From NCBI GenBank assembly GCA_020725555.1, contig DYEU01000001.1:1-64000 (forward strand): a DNA stretch of 64,000 bases. The letters run 5' to 3'. The stretch comes from Desulfatibacillum sp. GTDB taxonomy: Bacteria > Desulfobacterota > Desulfobacteria > Desulfobacterales > SpSt-501. The translations under genes and the position numbers were made by a program. This document shows positions 26,987-37,912 of this stretch, one piece after another. The notes beneath the pieces were generated by a model. The model did not search any database. It was given only the letters and a program-made list of their open reading frames with translations, and was not told the DNA's origin. How positions within the stretch are numbered: position 1 is the first letter of the stretch; each line of letters opens with the position of its first letter.

Positions 26987-28009
26987 TCAGAGATGGTCGC
27001 GGGCGAGGAGCTGGGCGATCTGCACGGCGTTCGTCGCCGCCCCCTTGCGGATGTTGTCGGCGACGATCCAGAGGTTGAGGCCGTTTTGCACCGACTCGTC
27101 CCGCCGGATCCGGCCGACCCAGGTCAAGTCCTGGCCGGCGGCGTCGATCGGCATCGGGTAGCGCCCTGCCGCGGGGTCATCGACCACGAGGACCCCCGGC
27201 GAACGCGCCAGAAGCTCGCGCACCTCCTCCGGCGGGCAGGGCTTGCGGGTCTCCACGTTCACCGCCTCCGAGTGGCCGTAGAACACGGGCACCCGCACGG
27301 TGGTCGCCGTGACGCCGATCGTCTCGTCCTCGAGGATCTTGTGGGTCTCGTTCACCATCTTCATTTCTTCCTTGGTGTACCCGTTGTCGAGGAAGCGGTC
27401 GATCTGCGGCAGGCAGTTGAAGGCGATCCGGTGGGGGTAGACCGCTCGGGGCACCGGCAGAAAATTGAGCAGCGCCCGGGTCTGGTCGTGGAGTTCCTCG
27501 ATCGCCTTCTTCCCCGTCCCGGAGACGGACTGGTAGGTCGAGACGACGACGCGGCGGATGCCGTAGCGGCGGTGAATGGGGTTCAGCACCACGACCATCT
27601 GGATGGTCGAGCAATTGGGGTTGGCGATGATCCCTTTGCGCCGGTAGCCGGCCACCGCGTGCGGGTTCACCTCGGGCACCACCAGGGGGACCTCGGGGTC
27701 CATCCGCCAGGCGCTGGAGTTGTCGACGACGACGCAGCCGGCGGCGGCGGCCAGCGGGGCGAATTTTTCGCTCACGCTGCCGCCCGCGGAAAAAAGCGCG
27801 ATGTCGATGCCGCGAAAGGAGTCCTCCCGCAGCTCCTCGACCGGGAGGGTCTCCCCCCGGAAGCGCAGGGTGCGCCCGGCGGAGCGGGCCGAGGCGAAAA
27901 GCCGCAGCGAGCGCACGGGAAATCCCGCTTCTTCCAGGCAGGCGATCATTTGGTTGCCGACGGCGCCGGTCGCCCCGGCGACGGCGACGTGAAAGCTCTT
28001 CTCAGCCAT
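26987..28009 (-). CDS. asd: Aspartate-semialdehyde dehydrogenase
   Basis: Asd reduces aspartyl phosphate to aspartate semialdehyde, the branch point to lysine, threonine and methionine. The NADP-binding GATGAVGNQM is at residues 12-21. Catalytic Cys lies in ANPNCSTIQM, and the active-site His in FYGHSEAVNVE. The 340 residues match the bacterial two-domain enzyme. Its start overlaps the psd stop by 8 bases. hom and thrH at 45878-47824 use its product, though they are not in the same operon. Confidence 0.96.
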   Translation of the reverse strand: MAEKSFHVAVAGATGAVGNQMIACLEEAGFPVRSLRLFASARSAGRTLRFRGETLPVEELREDSFRGIDIALFSAGGSVSEKFAPLAAAAGCVVVDNSSAWRMDPEVPLVVPEVNPHAVAGYRRKGIIANPNCSTIQMVVVLNPIHRRYGIRRVVVSTYQSVSGTGKKAIEELHDQTRALLNFLPVPRAVYPHRIAFNCLPQIDRFLDNGYTKEEMKMVNETHKILEDETIGVTATTVRVPVFYGHSEAVNVETRKPCPPEEVRELLARSPGVLVVDDPAAGRYPMPIDAAGQDLTWVGRIRRDESVQNGLNLWIVADNIRKGAATNAVQIAQLLARDHL

Positions 28010-28694
28010 GGGCGGCCTCCTGGGGAAAGGTGGCCAGCACCGAGGTGCCGGCCTGCACCCGGTCGCCGACCGCGACGGCGGGGCGGACCGAGCGCGGCAG
28101 GTAGACGTCGAGCCGGGATCCGAAGCAGATCATGCCGCAGCGCTGGCCGCGTTTCACCGCCTCGCCCTCCTGCAGGGTGCAGAGAATGCGCCGGGCGATC
28201 AACCCGGCCACCTGGACGAAGCAGATCCGCTCACCCGCGGGCGTTTCGATCCACACGGCGTTGTGCTCGTTTCTCCTCGAGGCCTCGCCGCGGTCCGCGG
28301 GGATGAAGCGGCCCGGCCGGTAGCGCGTTCCGGCCACGCGGCCCTCGTGGGGCACGCGGTTCACGTGGACGTCGAACACCGACATGAAGATGCTGATCTT
28401 GTACGCCGGTCCCTCGAGAAAGGGGCAGGAGGCGACGACATCGGCGACGATGACCCGGCCGTCGGCCGGCGAGACGATCTGCCCGGGCCGCTGGGGGACG
28501 ATGCGGTCGGGGTCGCGGAAAAACCCGGCGATCGCCAAGGAGGCGAGCAGGCCGAGCAGCGCCGGTAGGGTGAGCTGAAGCAGAGCGAACACCAGGGTGG
28601 CGAAGGCGGCGGCGGCGATCAGCGGGTAGCCCGCCTGTGCCACGGGAAAAGCCGTCCGCCGCGGGGGCTCCGCCCACGAGTAGTCTTCCTGCAT
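28002..28694 (-). CDS. psd: Phosphatidylserine decarboxylase, short type
   Basis: This enzyme makes phosphatidylethanolamine by decarboxylating phosphatidylserine. The 230-residue protein is the short (archaeal/Bacillus-like) type. Two hydrophobic helices (about 22-38 and 42-60) anchor it to the membrane, followed by SPADGRVI, ISIFMSVFDVHVNR and CGMICFGSRLDVYLP. The GS pair of FGSR is the self-cleavage site that generates the pyruvoyl group. No phosphatidylserine synthase (pssA) is adjacent. A promoter just upstream lies partly inside the tsaB stop region. Confidence 0.93.
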   Translation of the reverse strand: MQEDYSWAEPPRRTAFPVAQAGYPLIAAAAFATLVFALLQLTLPALLGLLASLAIAGFFRDPDRIVPQRPGQIVSPADGRVIVADVVASCPFLEGPAYKISIFMSVFDVHVNRVPHEGRVAGTRYRPGRFIPADRGEASRRNEHNAVWIETPAGERICFVQVAGLIARRILCTLQEGEAVKRGQRCGMICFGSRLDVYLPRSVRPAVAVGDRVQAGTSVLATFPQEAAHG

Positions 28695-28727
28695 GGCCTC
28701 GATTCCCTGACCCGATCAAATTTCGTC

Positions 28728-28756
28728 AAGCTATCTTAACGAGTTATCCTTGTCAA
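28728..28756 (-). promoter_or_regulatory. Sigma-70 promoter for psd-asd
   Basis: On the minus strand TTGACA (28756-28751), a 17-base spacer and TAGCTT (28733-28728) lie 34 bases before the psd start. The -35 box overlaps the tsaB stop codon, so psd-asd can be expressed apart from lon-tsaB. Confidence 0.65.
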
Positions 28757-29481
28757 TCGGCTTTCGGGACGCTTTCGCCGACCCTCTCCGCGCCGGAGGG
28801 CGCCGTCCGGGGCGCCCACGCGTCCGCGCCCCGGAGGTAGCGCGGCCGGAGGGTGAAGCCCCGGTCGCCCGCGGCCTGCGGCAGAAGCCCGCGGGCGAGC
28901 CGCCCGATCACGGCCGCCCGGGGGGCGTGCTGCCCCAAAGGCGCAAAGCGCGCCCCCTCCCCGAGGGCGGCGCGGATGTCCGCGGCATGAAGCAGGGCCC
29001 CGTCGCCGATGAAGAGGTGCGGGCCCTCGAGCCCGGCGAGGAGCCTCGCCATCGGGATCGCCCGCTCCGGGAGCACGGGGATGAGGTTCTCGCCCTGCGC
29101 CCGGTACACGGCCGCGTAGAGCTCGCCGCGCCGCGCGTCGATCAGGGCGCAGAGGGTTTCGTCCCGCGGCAGAAGCGAGGCGGCGAGGGCCTCGAGGCTC
29201 CCCACCCCGACGCAGGGGATCCCGGCCGCATAGGCGATCCCCTTGGCGGTCGCGATCCCGATCCGAAGCCCCGTGAACGACCCCGGCCCGACGCCGACGG
29301 CAAGGCCCTCGAGCCGGCCGGGATTCCAGCCCGCAAACCGCAGCGCCTGCTCCACCATCGCGAGGAGGTGCGCGGAGTGGGTTTTGGCGACGCAAACCGC
29401 AGTCTCCACGATCACCTCCTCCCCCTCGAGGAGTGCGACGGAGCAGCTGCGCGTCGAGGTATCCAGGGCGAGGATGCGCAT
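28753..29481 (-). CDS. tsaB: tRNA threonylcarbamoyladenosine protein TsaB
   Basis: TsaB is the scaffold partner of TsaD in t6A modification of ANN-decoding tRNAs. The ASKHA N-terminal half is clear from ILALDTSTRSCSVALL, VGVGPGSFTGLRIGI and ALIDARRGELYAAVY. The C-terminal half is degenerate, as usual for TsaB. The 242-residue length is normal. tsaD lies at 42473-43468; tsaC and tsaE are not in the window. The gene is 18 bases after lon. Confidence 0.94.
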   Translation of the reverse strand: MRILALDTSTRSCSVALLEGEEVIVETAVCVAKTHSAHLLAMVEQALRFAGWNPGRLEGLAVGVGPGSFTGLRIGIATAKGIAYAAGIPCVGVGSLEALAASLLPRDETLCALIDARRGELYAAVYRAQGENLIPVLPERAIPMARLLAGLEGPHLFIGDGALLHAADIRAALGEGARFAPLGQHAPRAAVIGRLARGLLPQAAGDRGFTLRPRYLRGADAWAPRTAPSGAERVGESVPKAD

Positions 29482-29499
29482 CGTCTCGGCCGTGCGCCG

Positions 29500-31911
<2,412 letters not shown>

Positions 31912-31945
31912 GCAGGGTCCTTGCCCGTTTCTTCCAGAACAAAAG

Positions 31946-31978
31946 CCGGTTGCGACCCCTCGCGGGAAGCGCAACCGG
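31946..31978. repeat. Nine-base inverted repeat in the lon leader
   Basis: CCGGTTGCG (31946-31954) and CGCAACCGG (31970-31978) are exact inverted repeats around a 15-base loop. In the lon mRNA this would be a hairpin about 35-67 bases ahead of the start codon. It could be a regulator site, an attenuator-like hairpin or a stabiliser. It lies between the divergent lon and pilD genes. Confidence 0.5.
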
Positions 31979-32013
31979 AGAAAACGGTAGGCAATCGGAT
32001 GAAAACCGTCTAT

Positions 32014-32041
32014 ATTGTAAAACAAACCGCCGGCGTTGCAA
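32014..32041 (-). promoter_or_regulatory. Promoter of lon
   Basis: On the minus strand TTGCAA (32041-32036), a 16-base spacer and TACAAT (32019-32014) predict transcription from about 32007, with a 96-base leader. I saw no separate heat-shock-type promoter. Confidence 0.55.
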
Positions 32042-32135
32042 CCGAAAATGCGCGGCCGCACCCCCGTGCGGCCGAAACGCCGCCACCCCGCCTGCGGCCG
32101 CGGCGGCGGAAGACTCTCCCGGGAACGGTCGGGCT

Positions 32136-32894
32136 ATGGAATGGATCGGGTTCGTCGTCGGGCTGATCGTGGGCAGTTTCCTCAATGTCTGCATCCACCG
32201 CCTCCCGCAGTCGATGTCCATTGTCCGGCCGCGTTCGCGCTGCCCGCAGTGCGGCCGTCCGATCAGGCCCCGCGACAACATCCCCCTCGTGAGCTACCTC
32301 CTGCTCCGGGGACGCTGCCGGGACTGCGGCGGCCGCATCCCCTGGCGCTATCCCCTGGTCGAGGCCCTGACCGGCGCCTTCGGCGCGCTCTCGGTCATGC
32401 GCTTCGGCTTCGGCGCGACGGCCCTCGTGGTCTTCGTGCTGGTCTGCGCCCTGCTCGTCGTCACCTTCATCGACCTCGACCACCGCATCATCCCCGATGC
32501 GATCTCGCTGCCCGGGATCCTGCTCGGCCTGGCCGTGAGCTTCGGCCCCGGCCTCATCTCCCCGCTTGAGTCCCTTGGGGGGGCGCTCCTCGGCGGCGGG
32601 GTCCTCTTTCTCGTCGCCTGGGGCTACCAGCGACTCGCCGGCCGCGAAGGCATGGGCGGCGGCGACATCAAGCTGCTCGCGATGATCGGGGCCTTTCTCG
32701 GCTGGAAAGGGGTCGCCGTCACCCTCTTCATCGCCTCGCTTTCCGGGACGATCGCGGGGCTTGTGGTCATGCTGCGGCGCACCGAGGGCATGAGGGCCGC
32801 CGTCCCCTTCGGGCCCTTCCTGGCGATCGGGGCGCTCGCCTACCTCTTCCGGGGTCCCGAGCTCGTGCGCTGGTACCTCGGGACGATGGGTTGA
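32136..32894 (+). CDS. pilD: Prepilin peptidase (type IV leader peptidase)
   Basis: PilD cleaves and N-methylates type IV pilin and pseudopilin leaders at the inner membrane. The 252-residue protein has GSFLNVCIHRLP, the zinc-binding CPQC and CRDC pairs, TFIDLDHRIIPD with the first catalytic Asp, and GMGGGDIKLLAMIGAFLGWKG with the second. Seven or eight hydrophobic helices are visible. The start at 32136 keeps the first helix at the N-terminus. No pilin genes are in the window. It is 20 bases before the phosphoesterase gene, so they probably form one operon with the kinase. Confidence 0.94.
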   Translation: MEWIGFVVGLIVGSFLNVCIHRLPQSMSIVRPRSRCPQCGRPIRPRDNIPLVSYLLLRGRCRDCGGRIPWRYPLVEALTGAFGALSVMRFGFGATALVVFVLVCALLVVTFIDLDHRIIPDAISLPGILLGLAVSFGPGLISPLESLGGALLGGGVLFLVAWGYQRLAGREGMGGGDIKLLAMIGAFLGWKGVAVTLFIASLSGTIAGLVVMLRRTEGMRAAVPFGPFLAIGALAYLFRGPELVRWYLGTMG

Positions 32895-32914
32895 ACGGAG
32901 CCCCGGCGGCGAGG

Positions 32915-33643
32915 ATGCGGATCGCGCTGCTCTCGGACATCCACGGCAACCTGGACGCCTTCGAGGCCGTGCTGCGCGATCTCGAGGGCCGGGGGGTCGA
33001 TGCGGCCTACAGCCTCGGGGACAACATCGGCTACGGCGCCCAGCCCGAGGAGGTCGTGCGGCTGCTGCGTGCCCGGGGGATCCCCTCCGTCCTCGGCAAC
33101 CACGAGCTTGCGGCGAAACAGCCCGAGACCCTCGCCTGGTTCAACCCCGCGGCCCGCCGCTCGCTGGCGCTTACCCTGGAGTGGCTGGCGCCGGAAGAGC
33201 GCGCCTTCCTCGCCGCGCTCCCCCTCTTTCTCTCCGTGCACGGCGTGCGCCTCGTCCACGGCGTTCCGCCCGACTCGCCGACCACCTACCTCTTCGAGAT
33301 TCCCCTCTACGAACTCGGGGACCGTTTTGGCTCCTTTCCGGAGCGGATCTGCTTCGTGGGGCACACCCATCTTCTCGGCCTGCATCGCCTGGAGGGCGGA
33401 AAAGTCCGGGAGGAGGAGCTCGGGCCGGGGGAACATCGCCTCGATCCGCCGGGGCGCTACCTCGTCAACGTGGGCAGCGTCGGCCAGCCTCGCGACGGTG
33501 ACCCCCGCGCCAAGTACGCCGTCTGGGACGCGGGGCGAGGGGTTCTGGAAATCCACCGCGTGCCCTACGACGCCGCCGCCGCGGCGGCGAAGATCCTCGC
33601 CCGCGGGCTGCCCGCCGAACACGCGCGGAGGCTTGTCCGATGA
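32915..33643 (+). CDS. Metallophosphoesterase (calcineurin-like)
   Basis: The 242-residue protein has the complete calcineurin-like metal site: SDIHGN (first Asp and His), GDNIGYG, GNHE, and GHTH in the C-terminal half. The order and spacing resemble YfcE/MJ0936-type phosphodiesterases and the PrpA-like phosphatases. The true substrate is unknown. The ATG at 32915 was preferred to a TTG at 32891 because it leaves the MRIALLSDIHGN start. Its stop overlaps the start of the Ser/Thr kinase (ATGA), which hints at a kinase-phosphatase pair. Confidence 0.88.
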   Translation: MRIALLSDIHGNLDAFEAVLRDLEGRGVDAAYSLGDNIGYGAQPEEVVRLLRARGIPSVLGNHELAAKQPETLAWFNPAARRSLALTLEWLAPEERAFLAALPLFLSVHGVRLVHGVPPDSPTTYLFEIPLYELGDRFGSFPERICFVGHTHLLGLHRLEGGKVREEELGPGEHRLDPPGRYLVNVGSVGQPRDGDPRAKYAVWDAGRGVLEIHRVPYDAAAAAAKILARGLPAEHARRLVR

Positions 33644-34983
33644 GGCGGATCGGCCGCTACCTCGTCCGGGGCCTGCTCGGCCGGGGCGGCATGAGCCGCG
33701 TCTACCTGGTGGAGCTGCCGCCGATCGGACGAATGGCCGCCCTCAAGCGCCTCGAGCCCGACCCCCTGCTCCTCCGGCTGCTCGGGGAGGACGTGCTGCG
33801 GGAGATGTTTCTGGCCGAGGCCGTGAAGATGGCGCGTCTCAGCCACCCCCATATCGCGGCGGTCCAGGACTACGACGAAGCCGACGGCCGCCCCTTCGCC
33901 GTGATGGATTACCATTTCCTGAACGTCGGTGTGCTGATCGGCGAGCGCCGCCGCGCCGAGCTTGCCTCGCGCATCCTGCGCCTCGACCGCGCGCTCGCCA
34001 TCGCCCGCGAGACCCTGGAAGGGCTCGCCTGCCTCCACCACCACGGCATCGTCCACCTCGACATCAAGCCCTTCAACCTGCTGCTCGACGAACGCGGCGC
34101 GGTCCGCATCGCCGACTTCGGCCTCTCGCGGCTGCGCGGCGAGAGGGTGAAGCGGCCCTCCCACCTGAACGTCGGCTCCCCCTGGTATGCGGCCCCCGAG
34201 CAGGAGCGGGACCCCGAGGGGGCCGACGAGCGGGCCGATCTCTACGCCCTCGGCGTGACCTGCTACCGCCTGCTGACGGGGAGGCTCCCCGGACCGGCTC
34301 CGGAGGCGCCCAGCCGGCTGAACCCCGACCTGGACGAGGGCTGGGACGAGTGGTTCCGCCGCCTGCTCGACCCGGATCCCGCGCGCCGTTTCGCCTCGGC
34401 GGCCGCGGCAAGCGCGGCGCTTGAGATCCTCGAGGCGGACTGGAGGCGGTGCCAGGAGCGGATCTGCGCCCTCGAGACCCCGCCCCCGCCGGGTCGGCCG
34501 GCCGCCGCCGCCCCGCCCCGCGCCGCAGCCCGGAAGGTCGCCCCCGCGGAGGCCGCCTCCCGCTTCGGCCTGGATGAGCTCCGGCGCCCGGCGGCCTATG
34601 CCCGCCATGCCTTCGCGCCGGAGGGCGCGGAGATCCTCCGCGACACCGCAAACGGCCTTCTCTGGCAACGCGGCGGATCCCCCTGCCCGCTCGGCTGGCG
34701 GGAGGCGCACGCCTACGTCGAGAGGCTCAACCGGATGGGGGCGGCGGGCATCCGCTCCTGGCGGCTGCCCACGGTCGAGGAGCTGCTCACGCTGCTTGCG
34801 CCGACGCCGCACGGCGCGGATTTCTGCACCGAAGCCCCCTTCGATCGCCTCCAGCGGAGGCTCTGGAGCTGCGACCGGCGCTCCTTCACGGCGGCGTGGT
34901 TCGTGGATCTCGAGGCGGGGTTTGTTTCGTGGCTCGACTTCCGGGCCCGGCTGTTCGCCCGCGCCGTGTCCGGGGGCGGATGA
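33640..34983 (+). CDS. Ser/Thr protein kinase with C-terminal DUF1566-like domain
   Basis: Residues 1-265 are a Hanks-type kinase: Gly loop LLGRGGMSRVYL (12-23), Lys K36, catalytic HLDIKPFN with D141, DFGLSRL with D159, and an APEQ motif. There is no transmembrane helix. A Pro/Ala linker (about 285-320) leads to a C-terminal DUF1566/Lcl-type domain (DTANGLLWQRGG, SWRLPTVEELLTLL). This module usually sits in exported or sensory proteins and appears here to stay in the cytoplasm. It is translationally coupled to the upstream phosphoesterase. The target is unknown. It converges on korC with only a three-base gap. Confidence 0.88.
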   Translation: MRRIGRYLVRGLLGRGGMSRVYLVELPPIGRMAALKRLEPDPLLLRLLGEDVLREMFLAEAVKMARLSHPHIAAVQDYDEADGRPFAVMDYHFLNVGVLIGERRRAELASRILRLDRALAIARETLEGLACLHHHGIVHLDIKPFNLLLDERGAVRIADFGLSRLRGERVKRPSHLNVGSPWYAAPEQERDPEGADERADLYALGVTCYRLLTGRLPGPAPEAPSRLNPDLDEGWDEWFRRLLDPDPARRFASAAAASAALEILEADWRRCQERICALETPPPPGRPAAAAPPRAAARKVAPAEAASRFGLDELRRPAAYARHAFAPEGAEILRDTANGLLWQRGGSPCPLGWREAHAYVERLNRMGAAGIRSWRLPTVEELLTLLAPTPHGADFCTEAPFDRLQRRLWSCDRRSFTAAWFVDLEAGFVSWLDFRARLFARAVSGGG

Positions 34984-34986
34984 CGG

Positions 34987-35532
34987 CTAGACCCGCGCGC
35001 TCTCGCCGAGCCGCATGCCCAGCTCGAGCGCCTTGCGGTTCATCTCGAGAAAATCGGCCGGGACCCGGCTTTCGAGCACCTTGAGGATCGACTCCGGCCG
35101 GACGAGATCGGTCAGGGACAGAAGCGCTCCGAGCATGCAGATGTTGAAGACGATCGGCTTTCCGATCGTCTCCAGGACCGAGCGATACATGGGCAGCTCG
35201 CGCTGCAGGGCGTCCACCTTGCGCTGGGTCTTGACGTAGCGGCTGTCGGTGAGAAGCAGGCCGCCGGGCCGGATGATCCCGGAAAACTTGTTGTAGGCCT
35301 CCTGGGTGAGGCAGACGAGCACGTTCGGCTGCAGCACCTTCGGGTAGTAGATGGGCGTGTCGGCGATGATCACATCCGAGCGGGTCGCCCCGCCCCGGGC
35401 CTCCGCGCCGTAGGACTGCGACTGCACGGCGTTCAGCCCCTCGTGCAGCACCGCCGCCTCGGCCAGGATGATGGCCGCCGTGATGACCCCCTGCCCCCCG
35501 GAGCCGGAAAAGACGAGCCTGCAGCGTTCCAT
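34987..35532 (-). CDS. korC: 2-oxoacid:ferredoxin oxidoreductase, gamma subunit
   Basis: The 181-residue gamma subunit starts SGSGGQGVITAAIILAEAA and carries the SYGAEARGGATRSDVI loop that contacts CoA and the alpha subunit. It completes the four-subunit korDABC enzyme, probably 2-oxoglutarate:ferredoxin oxidoreductase, which couples 2-oxoglutarate and succinyl-CoA to ferredoxin in an anaerobe. Its ATG shares one base with the korB stop (TGATG). The substrate is not proven; a related 2-oxoacid such as 2-oxoisovalerate is possible. Confidence 0.92.
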   Translation of the reverse strand: MERCRLVFSGSGGQGVITAAIILAEAAVLHEGLNAVQSQSYGAEARGGATRSDVIIADTPIYYPKVLQPNVLVCLTQEAYNKFSGIIRPGGLLLTDSRYVKTQRKVDALQRELPMYRSVLETIGKPIVFNICMLGALLSLTDLVRPESILKVLESRVPADFLEMNRKALELGMRLGESARV

Positions 35533-36338
35533 CACCGGCGTCCTCCCATCGCGCGCTCGACCAGCCGGCCGTATTCCTCGCAGTACTCCGGGGCCTCGAG
35601 GTCGACGAAGACGCCGCGCTCGATCAGCGCCGGGTTTTCCTGTTTCGCCTTGGACCCGACCGGGGTGGTGTGGTCCTTGAGCCACTTGACCATCTCGGGG
35701 GCGTCCCCGATGCGGTTCTTGCGGCCGAAGTAGGTCGGGCACTGGGTGAGGACCTCGACGACCGAGAACCCCTTGTGCCGGATCGCCTTCTCGATCACCT
35801 CGCTCAGGTGCTGGGCGTGGTAGGTGGTCGAGCGGGCGACGAACGTGGCGCCGGCCGCCCGCGAGAGCTCGACGATGTCAAAGCTCTTGTCGATCGTCCG
35901 GAAGGGGGCGGTGGTGGCGCTCACGTTGACTCCCGAGAGCGGCGAGAACTGCCCCCCCGTCATGCCGTAGATGCGGTTGTTCATCACGATCGCCGTGAGG
36001 TCGATGTTGCGCCGCGCGGCGTGAATAAAGTGGTTGCCGCCGATCGCGAGGGCGTCGCCGTCGCCCATGGGCACGATCAGGGTCAGCTCGGGCCGCGCGA
36101 GCTTCACCCCCGTCGCAAAGGCGAGCGCGCGGCCGTGGATGGTGTGCATGGTGTGAAAATCGACGTAGCCCACGATCCGCGAGGAGCAGCCGATGCCGGA
36201 AACCATGACGATGTCGTTTTTCCTCAAGCCCAGCCGCTCGATCGCCCGGATGAGCCCGCCTAGCACCTCGCCGTGCCCGCAGCCCGGGCACCACAGGTGG
36301 GGGAAGAAGCGCTCGCGCAAATAGTCCTTGACGGCCAT
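35532..36338 (-). CDS. korB: 2-oxoacid:ferredoxin oxidoreductase, beta subunit
   Basis: The beta subunit (268 residues) binds thiamine diphosphate and carries an Fe-S cluster. LWCPGCGHGEVLGG opens the protein with cluster-ligand cysteines, IGCSSRIVGYVDFHTMHTIHGR is conserved, and GDGDALAIGGNHFIHAARRN with IVMNNRIYGMTGGQ is the thiamine-binding GDG region. The start at 36338 is 2 bases after the korA stop. The long frame upstream is the shadow of korA. Confidence 0.94.
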   Translation of the reverse strand: MAVKDYLRERFFPHLWCPGCGHGEVLGGLIRAIERLGLRKNDIVMVSGIGCSSRIVGYVDFHTMHTIHGRALAFATGVKLARPELTLIVPMGDGDALAIGGNHFIHAARRNIDLTAIVMNNRIYGMTGGQFSPLSGVNVSATTAPFRTIDKSFDIVELSRAAGATFVARSTTYHAQHLSEVIEKAIRHKGFSVVEVLTQCPTYFGRKNRIGDAPEMVKWLKDHTTPVGSKAKQENPALIERGVFVDLEAPEYCEEYGRLVERAMGGRR

Positions 36339-36340
36339 CG

Positions 36341-37489
36341 TCAGACCCCTTTGCCCTGGATGATGCGCAGGATGTTGTGAATGTCGGCCGGCGTGATGAA
36401 AACGCCGTCGATGCGGTTGGCGAGAAAGACCCGGTCGGGGCGCTCCACGGCGAGCTTCACCGAGGGCAGCAGCTGCCCCATGTTCATCTCGACCACCACC
36501 ACGGCGCGCGCCCGGGAGCAACGCGTGCGCACGACGTCGGCCGGAAACGGCCAGAGCGTCTGCAGCTCGAGCAGCCCGAGCCGCTCCCCGCGCCTCCGCC
36601 GCTCCTCGACCAGGTGGAGGGCCGAGCGGGCCGAAGAGCCGTAGGCGATGAGCACGATGTCGGCATCGTCGAGATGAAACTCCTTGAAGCGGGCGAGCTC
36701 GTGGGCGCGGTTTTCGATCTTGTCCACGAGGTGGCGGAGCAGCCCGTGCACCACGCGGGGCTCGGTCGAGGGAAAGCCCCACATGTCGTGGACGAGGCCG
36801 GTCACGTTGTAGCGGTGGACCCCGCCGAAGTCGGACATGGGGAGCCGCCCGTCCTCGCGCGGGAGGTAGGGGTGGTAGTCGACCCCTTCCTTGACCGCGG
36901 TCTTGAGGCGCTCGACCGTGTGCAGCTCCCCGGGCTCGGGGAGGACCAGCTTCTCCCGCATGTGGGCCACGACTTCGTCGAAAAGCAGGATCACCGGCGT
37001 GCGGTAGGTTTCCGAGAGGTTGAAGGCCTCCACGGTGATGGCGAAGACGTCCTGGTGGTTGGAGGCGGTGAGCGTGATGATGGCGTGGTCGCCGTGGGTC
37101 CCCCAGCGGGCCTGGTTCACGTCGCCCTGGCTCACGTGGGTGGGGATGCCGGTCGAGGGGCCGCCGCGCTGCACGTCGACGATGACGCAGGGGATCTCGG
37201 CCATGACGGCGTAGCCCAGGGCCTCCTGCATCAGCGAAAACCCCGGCCCGCTGGTCGCCGTCATCACCTTGCAGCCGGTGAGCGAGGCGCCGATGATCGC
37301 GCACAGCGAGGCGATCTCGTCCTCCATCTGGATGAACTTGCCCCCCCGCTGGGGAAGCTTGAGGGACAGCAGCTCGGCGATCTCCGTGGAGGGCGTGATC
37401 GGGTAGCCGGCATAGAAGTTGAGCCCGGCGTAGAGGGCCCCCTCGACGCAGGCTTCGTTGCCCTGAACGAACCTCACGGTCTTGCCCAT
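36341..37489 (-). CDS. korA: 2-oxoacid:ferredoxin oxidoreductase, alpha subunit
   Basis: The alpha subunit (382 residues) holds the pyrimidine-binding and transketolase C-terminal-like domains. GNEACVEGALYAGLNFYAGYPITPSTE, TSGPGFSLMQEALGYA and QRGGPSTGIPTHVSQGD are the family landmarks. The AYGSSARSALH stretch marks the C-terminal domain. Start at 37489 leaves 7 bases after the ferredoxin stop. The absence of a fused gamma domain fits the four-subunit (KorDABC) form. Confidence 0.94.
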   Translation of the reverse strand: MGKTVRFVQGNEACVEGALYAGLNFYAGYPITPSTEIAELLSLKLPQRGGKFIQMEDEIASLCAIIGASLTGCKVMTATSGPGFSLMQEALGYAVMAEIPCVIVDVQRGGPSTGIPTHVSQGDVNQARWGTHGDHAIITLTASNHQDVFAITVEAFNLSETYRTPVILLFDEVVAHMREKLVLPEPGELHTVERLKTAVKEGVDYHPYLPREDGRLPMSDFGGVHRYNVTGLVHDMWGFPSTEPRVVHGLLRHLVDKIENRAHELARFKEFHLDDADIVLIAYGSSARSALHLVEERRRRGERLGLLELQTLWPFPADVVRTRCSRARAVVVVEMNMGQLLPSVKLAVERPDRVFLANRIDGVFITPADIHNILRIIQGKGV

Positions 37490-37496
37490 GGCCGAC

Positions 37497-37703
37497 TCAT
37501 TCCTCCGTTTCCACCTCGATCGCGAAATCCGGGCAGCGCAGCTCGCACAGCCGGCAGCAGATGCAATCCTGCGGCCGCACGACCGTGACCTTGTCCTGCT
37601 CGTCGAGCTCGAGCACGTGCTTGGGGCAAAGCTCGACACAGATCCCGCAACCCTTGCACCAGTCGCGGTTGATGAGATGCCGTTTCAGTTTCGGCTTGGC
37701 CAT
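37497..37703 (-). CDS. korD: 2-oxoacid:ferredoxin oxidoreductase, delta (ferredoxin) subunit
   Basis: The 68-residue protein carries two [4Fe-4S] clusters. The motifs are CKGCGICVELCP (16-27) and CICCRLCELRCP (47-58), typical of 2[4Fe-4S] ferredoxin subunits. It is the first gene of the korDABC operon and passes electrons from the beta subunit to free ferredoxin. A strong promoter lies upstream. Confidence 0.94.
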   Translation of the reverse strand: MAKPKLKRHLINRDWCKGCGICVELCPKHVLELDEQDKVTVVRPQDCICCRLCELRCPDFAIEVETEE

Positions 37704-37770
37704 CGCCGGGTCCTTCGAAGAGGGGTCCCCCCCGCGCCGGGAAGGGGTGAGGCGAAAGTAAAGAATGGTA

Positions 37771-37800
37771 ATATTAGTTCGCGGGTTTTCTTCCTGTCAA
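37771..37800 (-). promoter_or_regulatory. Sigma-70 promoter of korDABC
   Basis: On the minus strand TTGACA (37800-37795), an 18-base spacer and TAATAT (37776-37771) predict a start near 37764 and a 60-base leader. The hexamers are nearly perfect, so high expression is expected. Confidence 0.75.
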
Positions 37801-37820
37801 CAGGTGTTTTCAACCCGGCT

Positions 37821-37850
37821 TTGACAGCCGGGCGCGAATCCGTTTAGGCT
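37821..37850 (+). promoter_or_regulatory. Promoter of mltG
   Basis: TTGACA (37821-37826), an 18-base spacer and TAGGCT (37845-37850) place transcription start near 37857. The ATG at 37853 would precede the transcript, so the GTG at 37913 is favoured as the gene start. Confidence 0.55.
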
Positions 37851-37912
37851 GAATGCCCTCGCGGACGCGGTTTCCGCGGGAGTGCCAAGCGGAGCGTTTT
37901 GAGCCTTCACCC

